Shown here: positions 51,203 to 59,452 of the stretch, piece by piece
Numbering within the stretch: the stretch's first letter is position 1
Layout: each line of letters starts with the position of its first letter
DNA from: an uncultured Oscillospiraceae bacterium
Lineage (GTDB): Bacteria > Bacillota > Clostridia > Oscillospirales > Oscillospiraceae
NCBI GenBank assembly: GCA_947624985.1
Contig: CANQMO010000006.1
Coordinates: 1-64,000, forward strand
Reading direction: 5' to 3'
DNA length: 64,000 nt
The notes under the pieces: generated by a model
What the model saw: the letters and a program-made list of their open reading frames with translations, nothing else
What the model was told of the DNA's origin: nothing
Databases searched by the model: none
Program-made: the position numbers and the translations under genes

Positions 51203-52264
51203 TTAGAGGATAATGAGCTCCCTGGGGGCCTTTGTCAGGTCCTCGGCGCCCCCGTCGCGGAGCCACAGCATATCCTCGATACGCACGCCGAACCGTCCGG
51301 GCAGGTAAATGCCCGGCTCCGCGGAGATCACCGCGCCCTCCGGCAGAGGCTCGTTGTTGCCCGGCCGGGCGCCCGGGTCCTCGTGTATCTCCAGACCGAG
51401 ACTGTGGCCGAAGCTGTGGCCGAAATATTCCCCATAGCCCGCGTCCTCGATGACCTTCCGGGCGGCGCCGTCCACAGCCTGACCGGTGACGCCGGGGGCG
51501 GCGGCGGCGATACCCGCCTGCTGGGCGGCCAGCACGGTGTCGTAGACCCGGCGCATATCGTCCGTGGCGTGGCCCACCGCCACGGTGCGGGTCATGTCAG
51601 AGCAGTAGCCGTTGTACAGCGTGCCGAAGTCCATGGTCACGAAGTCGCCGTCCCGGATCACGTTGTCCCCGGGCACCCCGTGGGGCATGCTGCTCCGTGC
51701 CCCGGCCACCACGATGGGGTCGAAGGAGTTGCCCTCGCCGCCGTATTTGTACATCCGGTACACAAGCTCCGCGGCCACTTCCTTTTCCGTAAGGCCCGGG
51801 CGGATAAGGCCCAGCACCTCGTCCAGGGCCTTTTCCGCGATCCGCTGGGCGGCGACGATGGCGTCCACCTCGTCCCGGTCCTTTCTGGCCCGCAGGTCCC
51901 CCAGGACGCTCCCGGCGTCCGCCAGGGGCACGCCCACGGCCTTTTCCAGCCGGTCCCACTGGCTATGGCTGAGCCGGTCCGGCAGAGCGCCGGCCTTTTC
52001 AAAGCCGTTTTGGGCGAATATCTCCCCCAGGAGCCGGCTGAGGCCCCGGTCCTTGCCGACGCACAGCACCTCCATATCCCGGATGGCCTTTTCGGCCGCC
52101 TCCACATACCGGGAGTCGGTGATCACCCAGGCCCTGTCGCGGCCGATGACGGCGGCGCCGTCGTCGATGTGGAAGCCGCAGGCGTAGCGTATGCTGACCG
52201 GGTCCGTCACCACCAGGGCGGGCAGGGCGCCAAGGGCCTGCTGTATCTTCTTTACATGTGACAT
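51203..52264 (-). CDS. Xaa-Pro aminopeptidase (M24 family)
   Basis: 353-residue cytosolic metallopeptidase releasing N-terminal residues next to proline. The N-terminal creatinase-like domain is followed by the pita-bread M24 domain with all five metal ligands: MDFG and CSDMTRT Asp, GHSFGHSLGLEIHE His, SAEPGIYL and VRIEDMLW Glu. It begins one base after the kinase stop and precedes efp, so it belongs to the comEA-regulator-kinase-pepP-efp run. Confidence 0.93.
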   Translation of the reverse strand: MSHVKKIQQALGALPALVVTDPVSIRYACGFHIDDGAAVIGRDRAWVITDSRYVEAAEKAIRDMEVLCVGKDRGLSRLLGEIFAQNGFEKAGALPDRLSHSQWDRLEKAVGVPLADAGSVLGDLRARKDRDEVDAIVAAQRIAEKALDEVLGLIRPGLTEKEVAAELVYRMYKYGGEGNSFDPIVVAGARSSMPHGVPGDNVIRDGDFVTMDFGTLYNGYCSDMTRTVAVGHATDDMRRVYDTVLAAQQAGIAAAAPGVTGQAVDGAARKVIEDAGYGEYFGHSFGHSLGLEIHEDPGARPGNNEPLPEGAVISAEPGIYLPGRFGVRIEDMLWLRDGGAEDLTKAPRELIIL

Positions 52265-52265
52265 A

Positions 52266-53753
52266 TCATTGCTCCTTTTCAGGTAAAAGATCGTTGCCGG
52301 CCGTCTCCGCCGGGACGCACAGGGGGAAGCGGACGGTGAACACGGTGCCGCCCCCGGCCCGGGGGCCTGCCTGGATGGCGCCGCCGTTGGCCACCACCGC
52401 GTCGTGGACGATGGCCAGCCCCAGACCGCTGCCGCCGGAGGCCCGGGACCGGGCCTTATCCACCCGGTAGAACCGGTCGAAAATATGTTCCATATCCCCC
52501 TCGGGGATACCGATACCCGTGTCCGCCACGGTGAGCAGGGCCTGACCGTCCGCCTGCCGGAGAGACAGGTACACGCTGCCGCCGGGCTGGTTGTACTTCA
52601 CGGCGTTTTCCGCCAGGTTGAAGATGATCTGGTACAGGTCGTCCGCCGACGCCGCCGTGACGCACCCCTGGTCCAGGTCCGTCTCCAGCGTCACGTTCTG
52701 CTCCGCGGCCAGGGGCTCCAGCAGGTGCAGCGTCCGCTCCGCCACCGCCCTGATATCCACCGGCTCCGCCTGACGGGCCGTCACGCCGGAGTCCAGCTTG
52801 GTGAGGGTCATGAGCTTTTCCGTGATACGCTGGAGCCGGTCGGCCTCGCTGCCGATGTCCCGGGCGAATTCCCGCATGGTGGCCTCGTCCATGCCGTCGG
52901 ACTGGGTGATACTGTCGGAGAGAAGCCGGATGGCGGCCAGGGGCGTGCGCAGCTCGTGGGAGGCGTCGGACACGAACCGGCGGCGGATCTCCTCGGTACT
53001 CTCCAGACGCCCGGTGAGGACGTTGAACTGCTCCGCCAGCTCCGCCAGCTCGTCCTTGCCCCTGACCGGCACCCGCTGGCTGTAATCCCCGTCCCGGACC
53101 ACGTCCATGGCGGCGGACAGCCGCTTGATCCGTCGGGTCAGGGTGGAGGACGCCACGAAAATGAGCACCAGGCCCGCCCCGCCGAACAGCACCGACATGC
53201 TGCCCAGATTCTGTTGCAGGCCGGCGATGATGTCGCCCTGTTCGGTGTCGTATTCGTAAAGGCACACCGCGCCGGTGACGGCGCCGCCGTTCATCACCGG
53301 CACGGCGCAGCGGCTGGTGAAGGCGCCGGCGGTGTAGGAGTAGGCGCAGGAAAAGGGCGCGTATCCCTTCAGCGCGTCCTCCACGCCCCACAGGGCCCCG
53401 GCGTTCCCTGGGCTGCCGGCGTCGGCGCCGGTGTCATAGAGGATACGCCGGTCCTGGTCGGTGATGACCAGGCGGGTCATGGGGGCCGTGTCCAGAAGCT
53501 CCATGACTTGCTCCACGCTCTCGGCGGTGAGCTGCTCCAGAGCGGACAGGGAACTGGAGATGACCGAGCCCTGGCTCTGCAAGGCGCCCTGCTTGGTGGC
53601 GAACACCATGTCCCGGCTGACGAATATGGGATAGATGTTCAAAAACAGCAGCAGCGCCGCCGTGAACAGAGAGAAGATCGACGCAATCTTGAACCGGACG
53701 GAGACGAACCGTCTGGTCCTTTTTTCCTCAGTCCTTAAAATAGTAACCCACAC
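52266..53753 (-). CDS. Sensor histidine kinase (PhoR/WalK-like)
   Basis: 495 residues. One N-terminal helix (FKIASIFSLFTAALLLFLNI), an extracytoplasmic sensor of about 150 residues, a second helix (LFGGAGLVLIFVASSTL), HAMP, then HisKA with SDASHELRTPLAAIRLLSDS and HATPase_c with NLAENAVKYNQPGG, DTGIGIPEGD, GGSGLGLAIV. The only plausible start is GTG at 53753, inside the end of the response-regulator gene (26-base overlap); no ATG precedes the first helix in this frame. Confidence 0.93.
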   Translation of the reverse strand: MWVTILRTEEKRTRRFVSVRFKIASIFSLFTAALLLFLNIYPIFVSRDMVFATKQGALQSQGSVISSSLSALEQLTAESVEQVMELLDTAPMTRLVITDQDRRILYDTGADAGSPGNAGALWGVEDALKGYAPFSCAYSYTAGAFTSRCAVPVMNGGAVTGAVCLYEYDTEQGDIIAGLQQNLGSMSVLFGGAGLVLIFVASSTLTRRIKRLSAAMDVVRDGDYSQRVPVRGKDELAELAEQFNVLTGRLESTEEIRRRFVSDASHELRTPLAAIRLLSDSITQSDGMDEATMREFARDIGSEADRLQRITEKLMTLTKLDSGVTARQAEPVDIRAVAERTLHLLEPLAAEQNVTLETDLDQGCVTAASADDLYQIIFNLAENAVKYNQPGGSVYLSLRQADGQALLTVADTGIGIPEGDMEHIFDRFYRVDKARSRASGGSGLGLAIVHDAVVANGGAIQAGPRAGGGTVFTVRFPLCVPAETAGNDLLPEKEQ

Positions 53754-54411
53754 CCCACTTGGTGATGATGCACGCCGGCCGGGCCGGGTCGCGCTCCAGC
53801 TTTTCCCGCAGACGGCGGATATGCACGTCCACCGTGCGGATGTCGCCCTGATAGTCGTAGCCCCAGACGAGATCCAGCAGGTTTTCCCGGGAATACACCT
53901 TGCCGGGGTTGCGCATGAGAAGCTCCGCCAGGTCGAACTCCTTCACCGTCAGGTCCACGGGCCGGCCGTCCGTCTCGGCGGAGCGGCGCTCCCGGTCCAG
54001 CGTGATGTGGCCCCGGGTCAGCCTGCCGCTCTCGTCCGGGCCGCCGCTCTGCTGGCCCGCCCGGCGCAGCAGCGCCCGGACCCGGGCCTTGAGCTCCAGG
54101 ATGTTGAAGGGCTTGGTGATATAGTCGTCGGCGCCGTACTCGAAGCCGAGGAGCTTGTCGGTGTCCTCGCTCTTGGCGGTGAGCATGATGACGGGCACCG
54201 CGGAAAACTCCCGTATCTTCATGCAGGCGGAAAGGCCGTCCAGCTTCGGCATCATCAGGTCCAGCAGGATGAGGCTGTAGCCCCCGGTCCGGGCCATGTC
54301 CACCGCCGCCTGCCCGTCATAGCACACATCTACCTCGTAGCCCTCGTTTTCCAGATTAAATTTGATCCCCTTGACGAGCAGCTCCTCGTCGTCTACGACC
54401 AAAATCTTCAC
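53728..54411 (-). CDS. OmpR-family response regulator
   Basis: 227 residues. Receiver with DDEELLV, phospho-Asp in LILLDLMMPKLDG and Lys in YITKPFNILEL; OmpR/PhoB winged helix at the C-terminus (VDLTVKEFDLAELLMRNPGK, DIRTVDVHIRRLREKLE). Most like YycF/PhoP/ResD-type regulators. ATG overlaps the comEA stop (ATGA), and the partner kinase starts inside it. Confidence 0.95.
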   Translation of the reverse strand: MKILVVDDEELLVKGIKFNLENEGYEVDVCYDGQAAVDMARTGGYSLILLDLMMPKLDGLSACMKIREFSAVPVIMLTAKSEDTDKLLGFEYGADDYITKPFNILELKARVRALLRRAGQQSGGPDESGRLTRGHITLDRERRSAETDGRPVDLTVKEFDLAELLMRNPGKVYSRENLLDLVWGYDYQGDIRTVDVHIRRLREKLERDPARPACIITKWGVGYYFKD

Positions 54412-54770
54412 GGCGTTCTCTCCTCACTATAGCGCACATAGGGGGCGATGGCCCGGCACAGAGCGGGCCCCACGCCGGGCACCTGCTCCAGAGCCTCCGG
54501 TCCGTCGAAGGGACCGTGCTCCTCCCGCCAGTCCAGGATACGCTGGGCCAGCACCGGACCTACGCCCGGCAGATCCTCCAATTCTTCGGCGGTGGCGGCG
54601 TTCACGTTCAGCGCCGCCTGCTGCTGCCGGACGGCGGGCTCCGCCGGGGCCAGGCGCACCGGCTGCATATCCCGCCGGTCCCGGGCATACCAGCCCAGCA
54701 CCGCCGCCGCCACGGCTCCGGTCAGGACCCAGAGGGCCCACGCCGGGACGCCGTTACCCTTTCCGGACAT
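54408..54770 (-). CDS. ComEA-like helix-hairpin-helix protein
   Basis: 120 residues. One membrane helix (PAWALWVLTGAVAAAVLGWY) then a short linker and a ComEA-type DNA-binding domain with two hairpins (LNVNAATAEELEDLPGVGPV, LEQVPGVGPALCRAIAPYV). In competence it binds incoming DNA outside the membrane. comEC is not nearby; the gene instead heads a two-component-system operon, so a role in competence cannot be assumed. Confidence 0.88.
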   Translation of the reverse strand: MSGKGNGVPAWALWVLTGAVAAAVLGWYARDRRDMQPVRLAPAEPAVRQQQAALNVNAATAEELEDLPGVGPVLAQRILDWREEHGPFDGPEALEQVPGVGPALCRAIAPYVRYSEERTP

Positions 54771-54879
54771 TTAAGAAAGTTTTCATAAAACAGTGGTTGC
54801 TTTTCCGATGGATTTTTCTTATAATAGGTTGAAAAGCATCTTCTAGGATATATCATACCATACTTTCCCGGAGAATGAC

Positions 54880-56544
54880 ATGAAAAAATTCAAGCTGTTG
54901 CCCCTTCTTCTGATCTTATCGCTGTTCGTGTCTGTGCTGTCCGTGCCCGCTCTGGCGCTGACCGGGCCGGAGATGGCGGGCATGAGCGCCGTGGCGACGG
55001 ACGCGGCCACGGGACAGGTGTTGTTCGACAAGAGCAGCGATATGTCCGTGGAAGCGGGCGGAATGACGTTTCTCATGACGGCGCTGCTGGCGGGCGAGGC
55101 CGTTGACCGGCAGGACATTTTTATGGACGACGCCGTGGTGGTCACGGCGACGGGCGGCTATAACCTGGGGGAGGGCGCCGTGCTGGCCGATCCGGCTCTT
55201 GCCGAGGGCGAATCGCTGACGGTGGAGGACCTGCTGTACCTCATGCTCTTTGGGGGCGCCCAGGACGCGGCCAATGTGCTGGCGGAATATGTGGGCGGGT
55301 CCATTGACGCGTTCGTGGCGTCCATGAACGCCCGGGCCGCGGAGCTCGGCTGCACCGGCACCAATTTCGTGAACACCAACGGCGTGTCGGCGAACGGCCA
55401 TTTTACCACCGCGCAGGATATCGCCCGGATCGCCAAGGCGGTCTTTGAAAACGCCACGCTGCGGCCGGTCCTTCAGGCGCCGAACCACACCACCGCCGCC
55501 ACGGAGGTGAACGCCCCCCGGACGGTCACCAACCCGAACTCTCTGACGAGCGATGAATCCGGCCTGAAGTATGAGCACACCACCGCGGGCCTGCCCGTGC
55601 TGATGCCCATGGGCTGGGGCATAGTGGCCGCGGCAACCTATAACGAGATAACCGTCATCGCCGTGACGCTGGGCTGCGTGGACGACGCTACCCGCTGCAC
55701 CGATATGGGGACCCTGTTCCGGTGGGTGTATGAGAACTACGGCTTCCAGACGCTCCTGAGCTCCACCGACATTTTGGACACCGTGCCCGTGTCGATGGGC
55801 GACCCGGAGGCCGTGGGCGTCCGGGCGGAGACCGGCATACGCATCATGCGGGCCAATGACCAGCCCCTGGGGGAGATCACCCATAAGATCACCTACCAGC
55901 ATGAGACGGACGGCACGACCCTCACGGCGCCCATCGAGGTGGGCGCTTACCTGGGCGACGTGACGGTGTACATGGACGGCGTGGAGTACGGCACGTCCCG
56001 GCTGGTGGCGGCGTCCTCTGTGGAGATATCCCGGTCTCAGTACCTGCACAGCCAGCTGGATGTGCTCATGCAGTCCGAGTCTGTGCGCCAGATCATCAAA
56101 ATACTCATTATCGTGCTGGGCGTGTATCTGCTTCTGGTCTGCTTCTATCTGCTCCAGCGGGTCCGCCATCTGCACAGCCTGCGCAAGGCCAGAAAGGAGC
56201 GGGCCCGGGCCCGCAGCCAGCAGGAGATCGAATGGCTGGATCTTGGGCAGGAGACGCCGGAGAGCGCTGAGCCGTCTGGTTATATCCGGCAGGAAGCCGG
56301 GGACCGGCCCGGCCCGGAGGGGGAGGACGGCGAGTACCCCGACGGGGAAGGCGAGTACCCCGACGAGAGCGGCGAGTACGCCGACGAAGACGGTGAGTAC
56401 GCCGAAGAAGACGGCGAGTACGCCGAAGAAGACGGTGAGTACGCTGACGAGGACGGCGAGTACGCCGACGAAGACGGTGAGTACGCCGACGAGGACGGCG
56501 AGTATGCCGGCGAGGACGGCCGGGATGACGGCCTCCGCTATTGA
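54880..56544 (+). CDS. D-Ala-D-Ala carboxypeptidase-fold protein with lost catalytic motifs and acidic cytoplasmic repeat tail
   Basis: 554 residues. Signal peptide (MKKFKLLPLLLILSLFVSVL, ALA), peptidase S11 (DacA/PBP5-like) domain to about residue 290, PBP5-type C-terminal beta domain (about 300-385), one membrane helix (405-427), a basic stop-transfer run, then a cytoplasmic acidic tail of nine GEYADED-type heptads (residues 484-546). By alignment in my head with S11 enzymes, SxxK (PASLTKIMTALL) reads EAGGMTFLMTALL (60-70), SGN reads GGAQD (125-129) and KTG reads KYE (230-232). All three active-site motifs are therefore missing although the fold around them is kept. Probably a pseudoenzyme with a binding or signalling role. 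Monocistronic. Confidence 0.8.
   Translation: MKKFKLLPLLLILSLFVSVLSVPALALTGPEMAGMSAVATDAATGQVLFDKSSDMSVEAGGMTFLMTALLAGEAVDRQDIFMDDAVVVTATGGYNLGEGAVLADPALAEGESLTVEDLLYLMLFGGAQDAANVLAEYVGGSIDAFVASMNARAAELGCTGTNFVNTNGVSANGHFTTAQDIARIAKAVFENATLRPVLQAPNHTTAATEVNAPRTVTNPNSLTSDESGLKYEHTTAGLPVLMPMGWGIVAAATYNEITVIAVTLGCVDDATRCTDMGTLFRWVYENYGFQTLLSSTDILDTVPVSMGDPEAVGVRAETGIRIMRANDQPLGEITHKITYQHETDGTTLTAPIEVGAYLGDVTVYMDGVEYGTSRLVAASSVEISRSQYLHSQLDVLMQSESVRQIIKILIIVLGVYLLLVCFYLLQRVRHLHSLRKARKERARARSQQEIEWLDLGQETPESAEPSGYIRQEAGDRPGPEGEDGEYPDGEGEYPDESGEYADEDGEYAEEDGEYAEEDGEYADEDGEYADEDGEYADEDGEYAGEDGRDDGLRY
56329..56517 (+). repeat. Nine tandem 21-bp units in the carboxypeptidase-like gene
   Basis: Units encode GEYPDGE, GEYPDES, GEYADED, GEYAEED, GEYAEED, GEYADED (three times) and GEYAGED. 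DNA copies differ mainly at synonymous positions (GGC/GGT, GAC/GAA, GCC/GCT), so the repeat is under protein-level constraint or moderately old. Length variation between strains is likely. Confidence 0.92.
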
Positions 56545-56583
56545 TGAGGCCCCGCCGGCTGACAGACACTGACAGAAAGCTGA

Positions 56584-56612
56584 CCCGGAGAGCGAACGGC
56601 TCTCCGGGTTTT
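56584..56612 (+). terminator. Terminator after the carboxypeptidase-like gene
   Basis: CCCGGAGAGC-gaacg-GCTCTCCGGG followed by TTTTG. Confidence 0.88.
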
Positions 56613-56613
56613 G

Positions 56614-57849
56614 TCATCGCGGCGGCCGCTCTCCGTCCGGGCGGGACAGAGCCCCGTCCCGGTAGGCCGTGGGCGGGCAGCCGAAGTGTTTTTTGAAAAG
56701 AGCGCTGAAATAGTGGGGGTCTTTGAACCCGGCGGCCCGGGCCACATGCCCGGCGGGCATGGCCGTGGTGCGCAGGAGCCGCCGGGCGAGCTCCAGCCGC
56801 TTTTCCGTGACGTACCCGGTAAAGGTGCGGCCCAGCTCCCGGCGGAACAGGGCGGACAGGTAGCTGGGGGTGATCCCGGCGTATCCGGCAGCGGCGCTCA
56901 GCGACAGGGACGGGTCGCCGATACGGCTGTGGATATATCCCAGGGCCAGACCCAGCGGCCCGGGCCTGTCCGCGCCGGCGGTCTCGTCCCGCAGGTCCAG
57001 CGCCGCGGCGAGGATGTCCTCCACCGCCTGGCGGACCTCCGCCTGATCCCCCGGCTCCGTCCAGGGGCCCAGGCGGCTGTATAACTGTTCCGGGGCGGCG
57101 CCCAGGGCGCTCACGGCCTGCCCGGCGGCGAACCGGACGGTCAGGACCACATAGTGGCGGAAGGGCCGGAAGGCCAGCGCTCCGGCCAGACCGGACAGAT
57201 ATTCCTCCGCGAACGCGCCCGCGTCCGCTCTGTGTCCCGTGGCCAGAAAGGCCCGAACGGGGGCCGGGTCCGCGCCGGCGGGACCCGCCGCCAGAAGGGC
57301 GCGCTCGTCTCCCGGCCCGGTGTCCCGCCGGGCAGCGCCGGGCCGCAGTATGTGCACCTCCGGACGGGTGAACCGCAGCGCCCACAGCCGGGACACCTCC
57401 CGCCAGCAGTCCGGCAGGTCCTCCAGCCGGGAGACCGGGCCGCTCACAGCCACATGCCAGTCCAGCAGGCCGCCCCGCTCGAACTGGGTCCGCACCGTCT
57501 CCACGCACCGGCGGATCAGGTCCGGCATCCGCCCGCCCTGGATGAGCACCGCCGAAAGCTCCGGGCCGCAGGGGATGAGCTCATATTCGGAGTATTTCAT
57601 GAAGTATGCCAGCAGACCGCTGCGGACCTGGCCGGCGGGGTCGGAAAAGAATCCCGCCGCGTCCGAGGGCTGGAGAGGCAGTTCCAGCAGCGCCAGGGCA
57701 TACTCTGGCCCGCAGAGCTCCATGTCCAGCCGCCGGGCGATCTCCCGGGCCCGGTCCGGGGCAAGGAGCCCCGCCGCCAGCTGGTCGAAAAACCAGCGGC
57801 GGACAAAGGGCGCGAATTCCGGTTCCCCGAGGATGTCGTCCAGCGTCAC
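56614..57849 (-). CDS. AraC-family transcriptional regulator
   Basis: 411 residues with an unusual, long, unrecognised N-terminal sensory region (about 300 residues, mostly helical, RHYVVLTVRFAAGQAVSALG near its end). It ends in a standard AraC double helix-turn-helix (SLSLSAAAGYAGITPSYLSA, LFRRELGRTFTGYVTEKRLE, AMPAGHVARAAGFKDPHYFS). Its ATG overlaps the GntR-LacI stop by four bases. YesN-like regulators of this shape usually control carbohydrate uptake; the divergent sugar ABC genes are the obvious target. Confidence 0.88.
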   Translation of the reverse strand: MTLDDILGEPEFAPFVRRWFFDQLAAGLLAPDRAREIARRLDMELCGPEYALALLELPLQPSDAAGFFSDPAGQVRSGLLAYFMKYSEYELIPCGPELSAVLIQGGRMPDLIRRCVETVRTQFERGGLLDWHVAVSGPVSRLEDLPDCWREVSRLWALRFTRPEVHILRPGAARRDTGPGDERALLAAGPAGADPAPVRAFLATGHRADAGAFAEEYLSGLAGALAFRPFRHYVVLTVRFAAGQAVSALGAAPEQLYSRLGPWTEPGDQAEVRQAVEDILAAALDLRDETAGADRPGPLGLALGYIHSRIGDPSLSLSAAAGYAGITPSYLSALFRRELGRTFTGYVTEKRLELARRLLRTTAMPAGHVARAAGFKDPHYFSALFKKHFGCPPTAYRDGALSRPDGERPPR

Positions 57850-58952
57850 GGCGTTGCCCCCTCCATCCGGTCATATATCGTGCGGCTGCTGGCCCGCTCC
57901 ATCAGCTCCCAGTCCAGAGATCGGGACGCGCCGGGCTGGCCCTGGAGGATATGGATCAGTTCCTCCGCCGCCACCCGTCCCATCCGGCTGTGCCGGTGCC
58001 AGAGGGAGGTGATGTGTACGGGCCCGATCTGGCTGTAGTAGCTGTTGTCGAAGCTGACCACCGCCATATCCTCCGGCACGCGCCGGCCCATGGCCAGCAG
58101 TTCCCGGATCAGGTGGAAGGCCACCTCGTCGTTGTAGCAGATCACCGCCGTCACATCGCTGAGCCGCTCGGTCAGGAACCGGCGCAGAAGCTGGCTGTCC
58201 GGCCGCTCCAGCATGTCCAGCCGGTCCTGGGTGTCGTACCAGCAGAAGCGCCGGTCGGAGATGGACAGGCCCTGATCCCGGATGGCGGAGAGAGAGCCGT
58301 GATAGCGCTGGGGGCCCTGCACGTCGTCGGATTTGAAAATGCCGCCGATACGGGTGTGGCCCCGCTCGATGAGGTAACGGGCCAGCTTGTAGCCGCCGCC
58401 ATAGTTGTCGTCGGCGATACAGGGTATGCCCGCCAGCTCCCCGTAAGCCCCGTGGAGGAACGCCATGGGGACGCCGGACCGGCGCAGCTGCTGATACAGG
58501 TCCGAGTTTGGGCTGGGCAGCGCGGTCTTGGAGCCCTCCACCAAAATGGCGGCCACAGGCCGCTCCAGCAGCTTCAGCAGTATCTCCCGCTCCCGGCTGA
58601 CCTGGTTTTCCGTGGCAAAGACCACGATGGAGTAGCCGTGATCGGCAAAGACGTTCTGGGCGTCGTGGAGGATGGTGGGAAAGATATAGTCGTCCAGGAA
58701 CGAGGATATGACGGCCACCTGCCGCCCGGCGGGACTGTCGGTCTTGCCGGTGGCGAAGGTGCCGCTGCCCTGGCGGGAGCGGATCACGCCCTCCTCCGTC
58801 AAAAGCCCCAGGGCCCGGCGGACAGTCTGACGGCTGACCTGAAAACGGCGGCACAGCGCCGCCTCCGTGGGCAGCCGGTGACCCTCCGTCCACTCCTGGG
58901 AGTACATCTCCTCCCGCAGTTGATCGGCCAGAAGCCGGTATTTCAGCGCCAC
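57846..58952 (-). CDS. GntR-LacI hybrid sugar repressor (AraR-like)
   Basis: 368 residues. N-terminal GntR winged helix (LPTEAALCRRFQVSRQTVRR, ALGLLTEEGVIRSRQGSGTF) joined to a LacI-type periplasmic-binding domain (VAVISSFLDDYIFPTILHDA, ... AVICYNDEVAFHLIRELLAM). The same domain pairing is found in the arabinose repressor AraR. It is divergent from the sugar ABC operon by 500 bp and co-transcribed with the AraC regulator. The inducer sugar is not determinable from sequence alone. Confidence 0.92.
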   Translation of the reverse strand: MALKYRLLADQLREEMYSQEWTEGHRLPTEAALCRRFQVSRQTVRRALGLLTEEGVIRSRQGSGTFATGKTDSPAGRQVAVISSFLDDYIFPTILHDAQNVFADHGYSIVVFATENQVSREREILLKLLERPVAAILVEGSKTALPSPNSDLYQQLRRSGVPMAFLHGAYGELAGIPCIADDNYGGGYKLARYLIERGHTRIGGIFKSDDVQGPQRYHGSLSAIRDQGLSISDRRFCWYDTQDRLDMLERPDSQLLRRFLTERLSDVTAVICYNDEVAFHLIRELLAMGRRVPEDMAVVSFDNSYYSQIGPVHITSLWHRHSRMGRVAAEELIHILQGQPGASRSLDWELMERASSRTIYDRMEGATP

Positions 58953-59364
58953 GCCGGCAACACCTCCCGGTTATCGTAAACTGTGCGTTTTTTCGCCGCT
59001 GCCGGACCGTCCGGGACCGGCGTCGCAAAAAAGCCAAAAAATGGGACGAAAAAGCGGACGAATCACCCAAATTTGTCTGTTTTTATGGAGAATTACAATA
59101 CAAATTTTGATATTCTCATAACGTTCTCCCCGGAGGGGACCGGATATTTTGGGCATATGAGCAATTTGCCGAAAGGGTTTTCTGTAGAAAGCCAGTCCGG
59201 AATCATAAAATTTCAAACTGATTATGCCACAAAATCAAAAATAATTCAACTAAAAATGGAAATAACCGGAGAAGTTTTCAAAAAGTTGTTTTTAAATGAA
59301 GTAAAACGAAAAAGATTTGTATTATTTAAATGAAACGAATTTGGTGAAATACACAAAAACCGGA
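58953..59364. other. Upstream regulatory region of the sugar ABC operon
   Basis: The 5' part is GC-rich next to the repressor gene, then 59080-59340 is strikingly AT-rich with no supported gene. Such a long AT-rich leader between a repressor and its target operon probably holds operators. I saw no convincing palindrome. Confidence 0.45.
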
Positions 59365-59427
59365 TTGACTTATCCGGGCATTTTTGCTTTAATACATATA
59401 TCAATCACCCGGGCGCAGTCCGGGTAA
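59365..59427 (+). promoter_or_regulatory. Promoter candidate of the sugar ABC operon
   Basis: TTGACT (59365-59370), 18 bp, TTAATA (59389-59394). CCGGAT/ATCCGG (59360-59377) overlaps the -35 and ACCCGG/CCGGGT (59407-59426) follows the start, both possible operator palindromes. AAGGAG precedes the first gene. Confidence 0.55.
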
Positions 59428-59452
59428 ATATTAGGAAGGAGCAGAATACATT

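Noticed and set aside
58983..59333. 116-codon plus-strand frame in the AT-rich leader of the sugar operon
   Set aside because: No ribosome site before either ATG, composition shifts mid-frame, no recognisable domain; more likely regulatory DNA.
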